Positions 30,751-39,363 of a DNA stretch of 41,043 nucleotides are shown in pieces. This DNA comes from Oscillospiraceae bacterium (GTDB taxonomy: Bacteria > Bacillota > Clostridia > Oscillospirales > Oscillospiraceae), in NCBI GenBank assembly GCA_017410425.1, contig JAFQQV010000010.1, forward strand, positions 1 to 41,043, written 5' to 3'. Positions within the stretch are counted from its first letter, which is position 1. Every line of letters begins with the position of its first letter. Made by a program: the position numbers and the translations under genes. Below the pieces are notes generated by a model that did no database searches, was not told the DNA's origin, and worked only from the letters and a program-made list of their open reading frames with translations.

Positions 30751-31800
30751 TTATCTTTTCATGGAAAGCTCGATTATCTTTTCACAGAGTTCAGGATAGC
30801 TCATGCCGTCCACGGCGGCAGCTTTGGGAATAAGGCTGTTGGGGGTCATGCCGGGCAGAGTGTTGACCTCAAGGCACCATGCATCGCCGTTTGTATCAAG
30901 AATAAAGTCGGTGCGTGAGTAGACAGAGAGGCCCAATGCCCTGTGGAACTTCAGTGCAGCCTCGCAGACCTGGTCCCAGGCGGCCTTGTCAATGCGGGCG
31001 GGGCAGATTTCCTGTGCGCCCTTGTCGCCGCTCTGGTACTTTGCAACATAGTCAAAGGTACCCTCGGGAGGAACAATCTCAATGGGGCAGAGGCAGCGAT
31101 CATCCAGCACGGGAACCGTCAGCTCGGTGCCGCTGATCTTCTGTTCCACAACAAGGCGGTGACCGTAGTTGAGCAGCTTTTTCAGGGCGGTTTCCAGTTC
31201 CTCCCTGGTGTCGGGCAATTCTACGCCGATAGAGGAGCCACCGTCAACAATCTTGAGTACGCAGGGGACAGGCAGCCTTTCCACCAGCGCGGGCACATCA
31301 TCAATGGAATAAGTCACTTCCTGCCATGCGGGAGTGCGCACGCCGCAGCTTTCCATTATACGCTTTGCAACGGCCTTATCCATTGCCATGGCAGAGCTGA
31401 GAGAATCGGAACCGGTGTAGGGTACGCCCATAAGATCGAGGGTTGCCTGAATTTTGCCGTCCTCGCCGTCAGCGCCGTGCAGACCGAGAAATACACAGTC
31501 AGCCAGTGCGCATATCTCCAGCACGTTCTTGCCAAGTCTGCTGGGGCTTTTGAACTTGCGGGAAGCAATAACGGCCTTCAGGTCAGGCTCTTCATGCTCT
31601 ATGGCTGCACTGCGGCAGAGCCCATCAGGCGCATCAAAGGCAGATTCCAGAGGTCCTTCAAAATCTTCAAGACCCAGATACATATCAACAAATATGGCCT
31701 TGTGGCCCACACTCCTGAGAGCTTTGCACACGCCGGTGCTGGTTACGAGAGATACATGGCGCTCAGTGCTGATACCGCCGCCCAGAACAACAATTTTCAT
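30751..31800 (-). CDS. ddl: D-alanine--D-alanine ligase
   Basis: 349 residues from the ATG at 31800. ATP-grasp enzyme joining two D-Ala for peptidoglycan precursors. N-terminal VVLGGGISTERHVSL (4-18) with the Glu that binds the first D-Ala, FLGLHGADGEDGKIQATLDLMGVPYTGSD (about 110-138), KIVDGGSSIGV (about 183-193) and the metal-binding end WCLEVNTLPGMTPNSLIPKAA (about 312-332) are all present. AAAGGA lies 11 bases upstream, a long but acceptable distance. Single gene. Confidence 0.94.
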   Translation of the reverse strand: MKIVVLGGGISTERHVSLVTSTGVCKALRSVGHKAIFVDMYLGLEDFEGPLESAFDAPDGLCRSAAIEHEEPDLKAVIASRKFKSPSRLGKNVLEICALADCVFLGLHGADGEDGKIQATLDLMGVPYTGSDSLSSAMAMDKAVAKRIMESCGVRTPAWQEVTYSIDDVPALVERLPVPCVLKIVDGGSSIGVELPDTREELETALKKLLNYGHRLVVEQKISGTELTVPVLDDRCLCPIEIVPPEGTFDYVAKYQSGDKGAQEICPARIDKAAWDQVCEAALKFHRALGLSVYSRTDFILDTNGDAWCLEVNTLPGMTPNSLIPKAAAVDGMSYPELCEKIIELSMKR

Positions 31801-31887
31801 CGGCCAGATTCCTTTCATATCATTAACAAAGTAGTTAATTTTATTTAAGCTTACTCCCTAGAATACCACAGAGCGGGATTGAGCACA

Positions 31888-31928
31888 AGAAAAAAGTCGA
31901 ACCCGAGATCATAGGGCTCGGGTTCGAC
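31888..31928 (-). terminator. Terminator of the DUF4914 gene
   Basis: 12-bp stem GTCGAACCCGAG (31896-31907) with CTCGGGTTCGAC (31917-31928); the minus strand continues into TTTTTTCTTG. Confidence 0.9.
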
Positions 31929-31936
31929 CGTGGGTT

Positions 31937-33835
31937 TTATCTTAGATTCATGGGGGTGAGCTCAAGATACTTTTCCAAAGGAGCATCCTGCATAACAAGC
32001 TCAATTATCTGGCGGCCCAGAGGATCAAGATCGTCAGTGAGGAACTGCTTGAGCTGTTCCTTGAAGAAATCGGTAAGTATTCTGGAGCCGGCATCGTAAC
32101 CGTCAAAGCCCAGTTTGGACTGGTACTCAGGACGGAGGAAGGACTGGCGGATGTACTGACCGTCAATCTTCATTTCATCCATGGAGTAACCAAAGAGGGG
32201 GCAGCGGGCGGGCACAAGGTGCTTGAGACGGATAAGGCCGTTGCGACGGGCCAGATACTCGCGCACCAGCCACTCGCCCATGAAGCCGACCTGATAAGCG
32301 CCGATGTGCTGATTGGGGATGAGTATGTTCAGGGTGTTGGGGCAGTCCAGCATCTGCTTTAAGAGCATATTGGCCTGGGTGACCTTCATGCCGGTGGCAA
32401 AGGGCCAGTAGGAGCCTACGCCTTCTGCCTTCAGACCGCTGCCTGCATTGGAGTCGGCAATGGAGGGGTTCTTGAAGCCGCGGGGAGAGATAAGACGCCA
32501 GAGCCATGCGATGGACACGGGCACAAACTGAACCATACCCATGACGCCGTAGTTGGGAGCCATCATGGTGGAAGGCGGCATACGCACGCCGAAGGAACGG
32601 ACATTGACCTCAACAGGCTGGTTGCCGGGGAGAATATTGCTCAGCATATTGCGGGGAATAATCACTCTGGGATTGGGGCAGGGCAGACCTGTAGAGTCTA
32701 TGGCGTGTTCCCAGATAAGGCAGGTGGAGCCAGGGGTACCGTCCATGTTGAAGAAAACAAGGGGCTCGGAGGGGTGTATGCTTATGCGCTCATACTCGGG
32801 AATGTTGCCATATTCGGTGCAGCCGTCCATGCGCAAAAACCAGCCGTCCTCAGCGTCAGCTATGACAAGGTAGCCGGAGCCGCCCTGCATATCCTTGTGG
32901 GCAAGGACCATGTCATCGGCAATGGGCTTGATCTTACAGGTTTCACCCAGGTTGAGGAAGTACTTTTCACCGCTGACAGTGTGGGTGCCGATGAGGAGCT
33001 TGGAGTCCTCCTCACGGTGAATCTCTTCCAGCATCTCACTCTTGCCGCCGCCGGAAGCGCCCTCATGCATGAAGACGACCTCGTTTTCGTAAGGGGACTC
33101 AAGCAGTGCGGCGGAGGCATGGTTTGCAATCCAGCCTTCGTTCTCACCAATATCCAGCAGCATGGAGAACACGCCCTTCTTTGCGGAGGGGCCGGGGTAG
33201 AGATTGTATGCAAAGACCTCGTGCATATTCTCACTGCGCTGATGCACAACGACCTGCTTACCACCAAAATGGGTGTGGCGGAAGGGAGGGGCCACATAGA
33301 TAATGGCTCTGGGCTTATATTCCTTGGGAATATCGAAAATGCTGGTAAAGCCCTGCATGTCGGCCAGTGCCATTGCAAAGAAAGCTGCATTGGCTGGGCA
33401 GACCAGCAGTGCGTCATAACCAAAGTAGTTTCCACCGGCCTTGAAAGGCATGATAATCAGCTGCTGGGTGGAAAGCCAGTCCAGCGTCTCTGCGCGCAGA
33501 GAAGAAAAGTCATAGCCGTATTTATCCTTGAAGCGGGGCTTGTCGGTGGGCAGATTGTCGCCGATGGACATGCAGTCCGGGTCACGGCGGCGCATATAGT
33601 CTTCCATGAAGTTGACTACGGTGCCGTTCTTGCAGCGCACAACATCGGCCTCTTTTATCATGCCCCTGCCCTTGATACTGTAGCAGACATCGAAGCGGGA
33701 GGAATGGGTGGGGCCGAAGCTCATCTCGTAAAGCTGTGCCTTGCTCTCAGGATAGCAGCGTGTACGGCTGTTTTTCAGAGCATTCTGGGTGTCTTCGGGA
33801 AGTATGAAACGGGCAAAATAAGAATCCGTGTACAT
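31937..33835 (-). CDS. DUF4914 protein, PEPCK-like kinase fold
   Basis: 632 residues. A P-loop of PEP-carboxykinase/HPr-kinase type, EGASGGGKSEM (about 258-268), is followed by LLIGTHTVSGEKYFLNLGETCKIKPIADDMVLAHKD (about 281-316), with the acidic pair that would bind metal. Earlier FRHTHFGGKQVVVHQRSENMHEVFAYNLYPG and later VEVNVRSFGVRMPPSTMMAP and ARCPLFGYSMDEMKIDG are distinctive. I recognise it as DUF4914, which has no assigned reaction; a nucleotide-dependent phosphotransfer on a small acid or protein is plausible from the fold. GAGG lies ten bases before the ATG. Has its own promoter and terminator. Confidence 0.85.
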   Translation of the reverse strand: MYTDSYFARFILPEDTQNALKNSRTRCYPESKAQLYEMSFGPTHSSRFDVCYSIKGRGMIKEADVVRCKNGTVVNFMEDYMRRRDPDCMSIGDNLPTDKPRFKDKYGYDFSSLRAETLDWLSTQQLIIMPFKAGGNYFGYDALLVCPANAAFFAMALADMQGFTSIFDIPKEYKPRAIIYVAPPFRHTHFGGKQVVVHQRSENMHEVFAYNLYPGPSAKKGVFSMLLDIGENEGWIANHASAALLESPYENEVVFMHEGASGGGKSEMLEEIHREEDSKLLIGTHTVSGEKYFLNLGETCKIKPIADDMVLAHKDMQGGSGYLVIADAEDGWFLRMDGCTEYGNIPEYERISIHPSEPLVFFNMDGTPGSTCLIWEHAIDSTGLPCPNPRVIIPRNMLSNILPGNQPVEVNVRSFGVRMPPSTMMAPNYGVMGMVQFVPVSIAWLWRLISPRGFKNPSIADSNAGSGLKAEGVGSYWPFATGMKVTQANMLLKQMLDCPNTLNILIPNQHIGAYQVGFMGEWLVREYLARRNGLIRLKHLVPARCPLFGYSMDEMKIDGQYIRQSFLRPEYQSKLGFDGYDAGSRILTDFFKEQLKQFLTDDLDPLGRQIIELVMQDAPLEKYLELTPMNLR

Positions 33836-33880
33836 TAAGTTAAAGCCTCATTTCCTTGTAGATATGATTTCAGATATTAT

Positions 33881-33909
33881 ATATTACCATTAAAAACCCG
33901 ACTCGGCAA
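33881..33909 (-). promoter_or_regulatory. Promoter of the DUF4914 gene
   Basis: Minus strand TTGCCG (33909-33904), 17 bases, TAATAT (33886-33881). Confidence 0.6.
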
Positions 33910-33959
33910 CTGAAAATTCTTTATTTATACAATATTATATGCCAAAGCCTGTCGCTTGC

Positions 33960-33988
33960 TTGAAAAAAAGCGGGACACAGTGTAAACT
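33960..33988 (+). promoter_or_regulatory. truA promoter
   Basis: TTGAAA (33960-33965), 17 bases, TAAACT (33983-33988). Confidence 0.55.
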
Positions 33989-34017
33989 TTAGGCATAAAA
34001 CTACTGGAGATATGATA

Positions 34018-34752
34018 ATGCAAAACTATAAACTTACACTCTGCTACGACGGCAGCCGCTACAAGGGCTGGCAGCGCCAGGGGAATACCGATAATACCAT
34101 ACAGGCAAAGATGGAAATGCTGCTTTCAAGGCTGCTTGAACAGGAGGTGGAGATTGCGGCTTCCGGGCGCACTGATGCCGGTGTCCACGCCCGTATGCAG
34201 GTATGCTCCTTCAGGGCAAATACAGACATGTCTGCTGATGTTATGTTAATTAAATTACGTAAACATGCGCCGGATGATATAGGAATCATAGCTCTTGAGC
34301 CAGCTGCACCGCGATTTCACGCAAGGCTTAACTGCATCAGAAAAAGTTATGTCTACAAAATATGGAACTCTGCTGAGCCAAATGTCTTTGAGCGCAAGTT
34401 TATGTATAATTATCCTGAAAAACTGGATATTTCTGCCATGAACTTGGCGGCGGAGCAGCTTTTGGGTGAGCATGATTTTTCAGCTTTTTGTACCAAGAGA
34501 ACGAAGAAATCTGCGGTGCGCCGTCTGGAAAGTATAAGTATAGAAAAAGAGGGAGACATAATTACAATTATGTTAACCGGAAACGGCTTTCTCTATAATA
34601 TGGTGCGCATTATTGTGGGCACACTTCTGGAAGTGGGTAGCTGCCAGCGCAGCGTGGATAGTGTTGGCGAAGCCCTGCGTTCCCTTGACAGGCAGTGTGC
34701 CGGCTTCACCGCCCCGCCTCAGGGACTCTTTCTATGGAACGTGGAATACTGA
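34018..34752 (+). CDS. truA: tRNA pseudouridine(38-40) synthase
   Basis: 244 residues. Converts uridines 38-40 of tRNA anticodon arms to pseudouridine. The active-site motif SGRTDAGVHA (about 48-57) carries the catalytic Asp; YDGSRYKGWQRQ (9-20), NCIRKSYVYKIWN (about 103-115), HDFSAFC (about 150-156) and FLYNMVRIIVGTLLEVG (about 193-209) complete the family pattern. ATG at 34018 is eight bases after GGAG; an in-frame ATG at 34012 is too close to it. Confidence 0.95.
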   Translation: MQNYKLTLCYDGSRYKGWQRQGNTDNTIQAKMEMLLSRLLEQEVEIAASGRTDAGVHARMQVCSFRANTDMSADVMLIKLRKHAPDDIGIIALEPAAPRFHARLNCIRKSYVYKIWNSAEPNVFERKFMYNYPEKLDISAMNLAAEQLLGEHDFSAFCTKRTKKSAVRRLESISIEKEGDIITIMLTGNGFLYNMVRIIVGTLLEVGSCQRSVDSVGEALRSLDRQCAGFTAPPQGLFLWNVEY

Positions 34753-34787
34753 ACTCTACTTTATCTAAATAAATAATTAAAAATCTA

Positions 34788-34816
34788 TTGACTATTCTTA
34801 AGAATATTGTTAGAAT
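34788..34816 (+). promoter_or_regulatory. Promoter of the pot operon leader
   Basis: TTGACT (34788-34793), 17 bases, TAGAAT (34811-34816). The spacer contains the palindrome ATTCTTAAGAAT (34794-34805), a possible operator. Confidence 0.7.
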
Positions 34817-34823
34817 GAGTCGT

Positions 34824-34961
34824 CTCAATTGGATAGTTCTGAGTATATATCCGAAGCAAGATATCGACCGCTTATAAATGAGCCAAGGCCACACGGACAG
34901 CCGGGTCGGATGCCGAATAACCGCAGGTGCGGTGGCAACTTCTGTTGCCTTATTGATTGAG
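34824..34961 (+). ncRNA. Structured 5' leader of the pot operon, riboswitch candidate of unassigned class
   Basis: Starts about eight bases after the -10 element. Closing stem CTCAAT (34824-34829) with ATTGAG (34956-34961). Inside are P2 GGATA/TATCC (34831-34835/34848-34852), P3 AAGC/GCTT (34854-34857/34870-34873), a GGC/GCC-closed loop rich in unpaired G/A (34887-34914), P5 ACCGC/GCGGT (34920-34924/34929-34933) and P6 GGCAAC/GTTGCC (34934-34939/34944-34949), the last two directly adjacent. The GC-rich core stands out from AT-rich flanks. It does not match the TPP, SAM, FMN, cobalamin, lysine, glycine, purine, T-box, c-di-GMP, c-di-AMP, guanidine or glmS patterns that I know. Confidence 0.55.
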
Positions 34962-35072
34962 TTAAAAGCTCAAGTTTTATAATTTTGTAAAAGCATACAA
35001 ACTTGTGAAATGGTCAATAAGAGTAGTAAAAGTAATCTTTGCTATATAGACTCTCAAATCCATTTGGGCCGT

Positions 35073-35093
35073 GCCCTTTCTAGAGGGCTTTTT
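35073..35093 (+). terminator. First terminator-like hairpin in the pot leader
   Basis: GCCCT (35073-35077) with AGGGC (35084-35088), then TTTTT. The stem is short; it could end the leader RNA early. Confidence 0.5.
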
Positions 35094-35111
35094 AAATTGG
35101 CAGATAACAGG

Positions 35112-35143
35112 TAGCTTATGCTTTTGGCATAAGCTATTTTTTT
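35112..35143 (+). terminator. Attenuator terminator directly before potA
   Basis: Perfect 10-bp stem TAGCTTATGC (35112-35121) with GCATAAGCTA (35127-35136), then seven T. The AGGAG of potA begins one base after the T run, so transcription into potA must read through it. Confidence 0.9.
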
Positions 35144-35158
35144 AGGAGAGATGGGAAA

Positions 35159-36277
35159 ATGAAGAAGATCATAGAGCTTAAAAACATAAGAAAGTCTTAT
35201 GATGATACTGTTGTTCTGGATAATATCAATCTGGATATTTACGACAATGAGTTTATCACCCTGCTGGGCCCCTCCGGCTGCGGCAAGACCACAACTCTGC
35301 GTCTTATCGGCGGCTTTGAGACTGCTGACAGCGGTGATATTATCTTTATGGGCGAGAATATTAACGATGTGCCTCCCTATAAGCGCAATGTCAACACTGT
35401 TTTTCAGCGCTATGCGCTTTTCCCTCATCTGAATGTATTTGAAAATGTGGCCTTCTCCCTGCGTGAGAAGAAGCGCCCCGAGGCCGAAATTCAGGAAAAG
35501 GTTACTGAGATGCTCTCCATGGTTGCTCTCAGCGGCTTTGAAAAGCGCAGTGTAAACAGTCTTTCCGGCGGTCAGCAGCAGCGCGTTGCAATTGCCCGCG
35601 CACTTATCAATCAGCCCAAGGTTCTGCTTCTGGACGAGCCTCTTGCAGCTCTTGACCTGAAGCTCCGCAAGGACATGCAGCAGGAACTGAAGAAAATCCA
35701 GAAGGCTACCGGTATCACCTTCGTTTTTGTTACCCACGATCAGGAGGAAGCGCTCTCCATGTCCGACACTGTTGTTGTCATGTCAGAGGGCCGTATACAG
35801 CAGATCGGCACCCCTGTTGATATCTATAACGAGCCTGAAAACGCCTTCGTTGCCGACTTTATCGGTGAGAGTAATATTCTTGACGGCGTGATGATGCAGG
35901 ATAAGCGGGTTCTTTTCTCCGGCCACGTCTTTGATTGCCTTGACTCCGGCTTTGGCCGCCGTGAGCAGGTTGACGTTGTTGTCCGTCCTGAGGACGTGGA
36001 TATTGTTCCTGTTGAGAGAGGTATGCTCTGCGGTGTTGTCACCTCTGTCACCTTCCTCGGTGTTCATTATGAAATTATCGTTGACATCAACGGCTTCAAG
36101 TGGATGATCCAGACCACCGACTTCTGTGATGTGGACGAGCATATCGGCCTTTATATCGAGCCTGATGCAATTCACGTTATGAAAAAGTCCGAATACTCCG
36201 GCATGTATGGCGACTACTCCTCCTTCTCCAATGAGCTGGACGAGCTTAGCGACGCAGAAATGGAGCCGGAAGAATGA
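35159..36277 (+). CDS. potA: Spermidine/putrescine ABC transporter ATPase
   Basis: 372 residues. ATP-hydrolysing subunit of the polyamine importer. Walker [11 protein letters not shown] (about 37-46), Q-loop [13 protein letters not shown], signature [15 protein letters not shown] (about 134-148), Walker [13 protein letters not shown] (about 154-165) and H-loop FVTHDQEEA (about 188-196). The C-terminal TOBE region (about 235-345) fits the PotA/MalK type. An acidic tail ([14 protein letters not shown]) ends the protein. First gene of the operon; its stop overlaps potB (ATGA). Confidence 0.95.
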   Translation: MKKIIELKNIRKSYDDTVVLDNINLDIYDNEFITLLGPSGCGKTTTLRLIGGFETADSGDIIFMGENINDVPPYKRNVNTVFQRYALFPHLNVFENVAFSLREKKRPEAEIQEKVTEMLSMVALSGFEKRSVNSLSGGQQQRVAIARALINQPKVLLLDEPLAALDLKLRKDMQQELKKIQKATGITFVFVTHDQEEALSMSDTVVVMSEGRIQQIGTPVDIYNEPENAFVADFIGESNILDGVMMQDKRVLFSGHVFDCLDSGFGRREQVDVVVRPEDVDIVPVERGMLCGVVTSVTFLGVHYEIIVDINGFKWMIQTTDFCDVDEHIGLYIEPDAIHVMKKSEYSGMYGDYSSFSNELDELSDAEMEPEE

Positions 36278-37143
36278 ACAAGAAATCCAACAGCCTTGTG
36301 CAGAGGATAACGCTTCTGCCCTACAGTGTGTGGGCAACGCTGTTTATCCTTGTGCCTCTGGCCTTTGTGGCCTATTATGCCTTCACCGACTCTGACTTTA
36401 ACTTCACTATGGACAATGTCATGCGCTTTTTTACCGCAACTTCCATGGTGGATGACGGCGAAACCGTCCGTGAAGTACATACCTATCTGCTGATATTTGG
36501 CAGATCCCTCAAGCTGGCGGTAATCTCCACCGCTATATGCCTTGTTATGGGCTATCCTCTTGCATATATCATGGCCCGTTCCAAGGACCGCACCCAGAAG
36601 ATCATGGTCACCCTTATCATGATCCCCATGTGGATGAACTTCCTTATCCGCACCTATGCATGGATGACTATTCTGCAGGACACCGGTATTCTCAATGGTA
36701 TCCTCGGCATGCTGGGGCTGGGTAAGCTTAGCATAATCGGCACCGAGGCCGCCGTTGTCATCGGCATGGTCTACGACTATTTCCCTTATATGGTGGTGCC
36801 CATCTACTCTGTCATGGCCAAGATGGATGTGCGTCTGCTGGAGGCTGCCCGCGATTTGGGCTGCCCCGGTATCAGCGTGCTGCGCCGTGTGGTCTGGCCC
36901 TTGAGCCTGCCCGGCGTTATCTCCGGCATTACCATGGTGCTTATTCCCTCCGTCAGCACCTTCTATATCTCTCAGAAACTTGGTAATGGCAAGTTCTACC
37001 TTATCGGTGACGCTATCGAGGGCCAGTATGTGGCAAACAATCTCCACTTTGCCGCAGCCATCGCCTTCATCCTGATGGTGATTCTGCTTGTCTGCATGGC
37101 GCTGATGCGCAAGCTTGCAAACCGCAAGCTCATTGTTGCATAA
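36274..37143 (+). CDS. potB: Spermidine/putrescine ABC transporter permease PotB
   Basis: 289 residues with about six membrane helices. The cytoplasmic coupling loop [25 protein letters not shown] (about 189-213) is the EAA motif that contacts PotA. The segment between helices 1 and 2 ([20 protein letters not shown]...) is typical of PotB. The start overlaps the potA stop by four bases, so the two are translationally coupled. Confidence 0.94.
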   Translation: MNKKSNSLVQRITLLPYSVWATLFILVPLAFVAYYAFTDSDFNFTMDNVMRFFTATSMVDDGETVREVHTYLLIFGRSLKLAVISTAICLVMGYPLAYIMARSKDRTQKIMVTLIMIPMWMNFLIRTYAWMTILQDTGILNGILGMLGLGKLSIIGTEAAVVIGMVYDYFPYMVVPIYSVMAKMDVRLLEAARDLGCPGISVLRRVVWPLSLPGVISGITMVLIPSVSTFYISQKLGNGKFYLIGDAIEGQYVANNLHFAAAIAFILMVILLVCMALMRKLANRKLIVA

Positions 37144-37155
37144 GGGGGTGCGGAT

Positions 37156-39093
37156 ATGAAAAAGTTTTCCAAGATCTATACCGCGCTCATAATGCTCTTT
37201 CTCTTTGCTCCCATCCTCATCCTGCTGGTTTTCTCCTTCAATGAAGGCAAGAGCCTGAGTGTTTTCTCCGGCTTCTCTCTCAACTGGTATGTGGAGCTGT
37301 TCAAGGACGCTGAGACTCTGGGCGCTGTGCGAAACACTCTGGTGCTGGCTTTCTCAGCCTCCATCATCTCTACTATAATGGGCACTGCCGCCGCTGTCGG
37401 TATCAATAAGCTGCGCAATAAGTACCTGCGCGCCACCATGGACACGGTTACCAATATACCCATGATCAATCCCGATATCATCACCGGTATCTCCCTGATG
37501 CTGATGTTCGTGTTCGTGGGCCGTCTCTTCGGTGCTGCCACCAGCCTGAGCTTTGTGACAATGCTCATTGCCCATATAACCTTCTGTCTGCCCTATGTCA
37601 TTTTGCAGGTGCTGCCCAAGCTTCAGCAGATGGACAAGGCTCTGCCGGAAGCGGCAATGGACCTGGGCTGCACACCGCTGCGCGCATTTTTCAAGGTTGA
37701 GCTGCCTGAAATCCTGCCCGGTATCGTCACCGGCATGATAATGGCCTTCACCCTCTCCCTTGATGACTTCGTTATCTCTTACTTTACCTCCGGCAACGGT
37801 TTCCAGACCCTGCCCATCCGCATCTACAACATGACCAAGAAGACTGTTACCCCCAAGATGTATGCTCTGGCAACCATCATCTTCTTTGTCATTCTGGCCC
37901 TGCTTATCATCTCCAATATCATTGAGAGCAGTGATGAAGCTACCGCCAAGCCCACAAAGGAACGCAAGAAAGCCAGCCGCCACAGCAAGATCATTGCCGG
38001 CAGCCTTGGCGGCATCCTTGTGGCCGGAATGCTTGGCGTGCTTATCTTCAACTCCGGCAAAACCCAGGTGCTCAATGTCTACAACTGGGGCGAATATATA
38101 TCCGACGGTTCGGAAGATTCGCTGGATACTATCAAGGCCTTTGAGGAATACTGCTTTGAAAATTACGGCATGAAGGTCAAGGTCAATTACTCCACCTTCG
38201 CCAGCAACGAGGATATGTTTGCAAAGCTATCCAGCGGCGCTGTCAGCTTTGATGTTGTTATCCCCTCGGACTATATGATAGCCCGTATGCGGGATAACGA
38301 CATGCTGCTGCCTCTGGACTTCAGCAACATTCCTAATTATCAGTACATCAATGAAAACTTCCATGGTCTGTACTATGACCCGGATGATCTCTACACTGTG
38401 CCCTATACCTACGGTATTATTGGCGTGATGTACAATGCCAATGTGGTTGACGAAGCCGATGTGGGATCCTGGGATCTGCTCTGGAACGAGAAGTACAAGG
38501 GCGACATTCTCCAGTTCAATAACTCCCGCGACGCCTTTGGTACTGCAATGTACAAGCTGGGACTCGATGTAAACGATCCTGACCACGCAGTATGGGATCG
38601 CGCACTGGAAGAACTGAAGGAACAGTATCCTCTGGTCAAGAGCTATGTCATGGACGAGATTTTCAACATGATGGAGTCCGGCGAGGCCGCAGCCGCTGCC
38701 TACTACGCTGGTGACTACTTCACCATCATGGATAACCAGGCCGAGAATGTTGACCTCAGGTTCTACTATCCTGAGCCTACCAACTACTTTGTTGATGCTA
38801 TGTGCATTCCTTCCTGCTGTCAGAATAAAGAGCTTGCTGAGATATTCATCAACTTCATGCTCTCTCCCGAACCTGCCATCGCCAATGCAGAGTATATCTA
38901 CTATGCCTGCCCCAACTCTCTTGTCTATGAGAACGAGGGATATATTGAGGACATGGGCGAGGAAGCAATGGAGATTCTCTATCCTGAGCTCGGCAACTTC
39001 AAGGAACTGTACAACCACTACGCATACCGCAGCCTGTCTGAAGAAACCCTGAATTATGTAACCTCACTTTGGGAAACCCTGAAGATAAACTGA
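37156..39093 (+). CDS. potCD: PotC-PotD fusion: polyamine permease joined to its substrate-binding protein
   Basis: 645 residues. Residues about 1-256 are the second permease PotC, with the EAA loop EAAMDLGCTPLRAFFKVELPEILPG (about 165-189). A charged linker (about 257-277) and an extra helix (about 278-298, IIAGSLGGILVAGMLGVLIFN) bring the chain back outside. Residues about 303-645 are PotD: VLNVYNWGEYISDG at the start of the fold, FDVVIPSDYMIARM, and YAGDYFTIMDNQAENVDLRFYYPEPTNYFVDAMCIPS near the polyamine pocket. The binding protein is thus tethered to the permease, with no separate lipoprotein needed. GGGGG precedes the ATG. The operon ends at a strong terminator. Confidence 0.94.
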   Translation: MKKFSKIYTALIMLFLFAPILILLVFSFNEGKSLSVFSGFSLNWYVELFKDAETLGAVRNTLVLAFSASIISTIMGTAAAVGINKLRNKYLRATMDTVTNIPMINPDIITGISLMLMFVFVGRLFGAATSLSFVTMLIAHITFCLPYVILQVLPKLQQMDKALPEAAMDLGCTPLRAFFKVELPEILPGIVTGMIMAFTLSLDDFVISYFTSGNGFQTLPIRIYNMTKKTVTPKMYALATIIFFVILALLIISNIIESSDEATAKPTKERKKASRHSKIIAGSLGGILVAGMLGVLIFNSGKTQVLNVYNWGEYISDGSEDSLDTIKAFEEYCFENYGMKVKVNYSTFASNEDMFAKLSSGAVSFDVVIPSDYMIARMRDNDMLLPLDFSNIPNYQYINENFHGLYYDPDDLYTVPYTYGIIGVMYNANVVDEADVGSWDLLWNEKYKGDILQFNNSRDAFGTAMYKLGLDVNDPDHAVWDRALEELKEQYPLVKSYVMDEIFNMMESGEAAAAAYYAGDYFTIMDNQAENVDLRFYYPEPTNYFVDAMCIPSCCQNKELAEIFINFMLSPEPAIANAEYIYYACPNSLVYENEGYIEDMGEEAMEILYPELGNFKELYNHYAYRSLSEETLNYVTSLWETLKIN

Positions 39094-39121
39094 GTTTACA
39101 AAACACAATATAAGATTAACT

Positions 39122-39157
39122 AAACCCCGCTGTTAATTGAAAACAGCGGGGTTTTAG
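39122..39157 (+). terminator. pot operon terminator
   Basis: 13-bp perfect stem AAACCCCGCTGTT (39122-39134) with AACAGCGGGGTTT (39142-39154). Confidence 0.9.
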
Positions 39158-39170
39158 ATTTTTGATATAC

Positions 39171-39272
39171 AATAAATAATATTATTAACATATTATTATT
39201 TACAAAATATAATTTACCATAACTAAGTATAAATAACTTTATATACATATTATCATTAACATAATATAGTTT
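39171..39272. repeat. Two tandem AT-rich repeat units of 45 bp
   Basis: 39171-39215 and 39228-39272, period 57, with 36 of 45 positions equal by hand count; a third related copy is at 20092-20120. They fill the gap between the pot terminator and the sdpR promoter. Confidence 0.6.
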
Positions 39273-39294
39273 GCTTAAATTATCAAATTTAGTC

Positions 39295-39323
39295 TTGACA
39301 GAATAGACTACAGCGCATATAAT
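39295..39323 (+). promoter_or_regulatory. Promoter of the sdpR-sdpI-like operon
   Basis: Consensus TTGACA (39295-39300), 17 bases, consensus TATAAT (39318-39323). Confidence 0.9.
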
Positions 39324-39324
39324 A

Positions 39325-39353
39325 CAATTAACAATTAAGTTAAATGTTAATTG
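39325..39353. promoter_or_regulatory. Operator candidate for the ArsR-type repressor
   Basis: Perfect inverted repeat CAATTAAC (39325-39332) and GTTAATTG (39346-39353) around 13 AT bases, directly after the -10 element, well placed for autorepression. Confidence 0.65.
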
Positions 39354-39363
39354 AGGTGATGAA

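Noticed and set aside
34860..34950. glmS ribozyme, guanidine-I or S-box riboswitch in the pot leader
   Set aside because: Single short words are shared (for example ACACGG, GGATGCC), but the conserved cores and the order of stems do not match.
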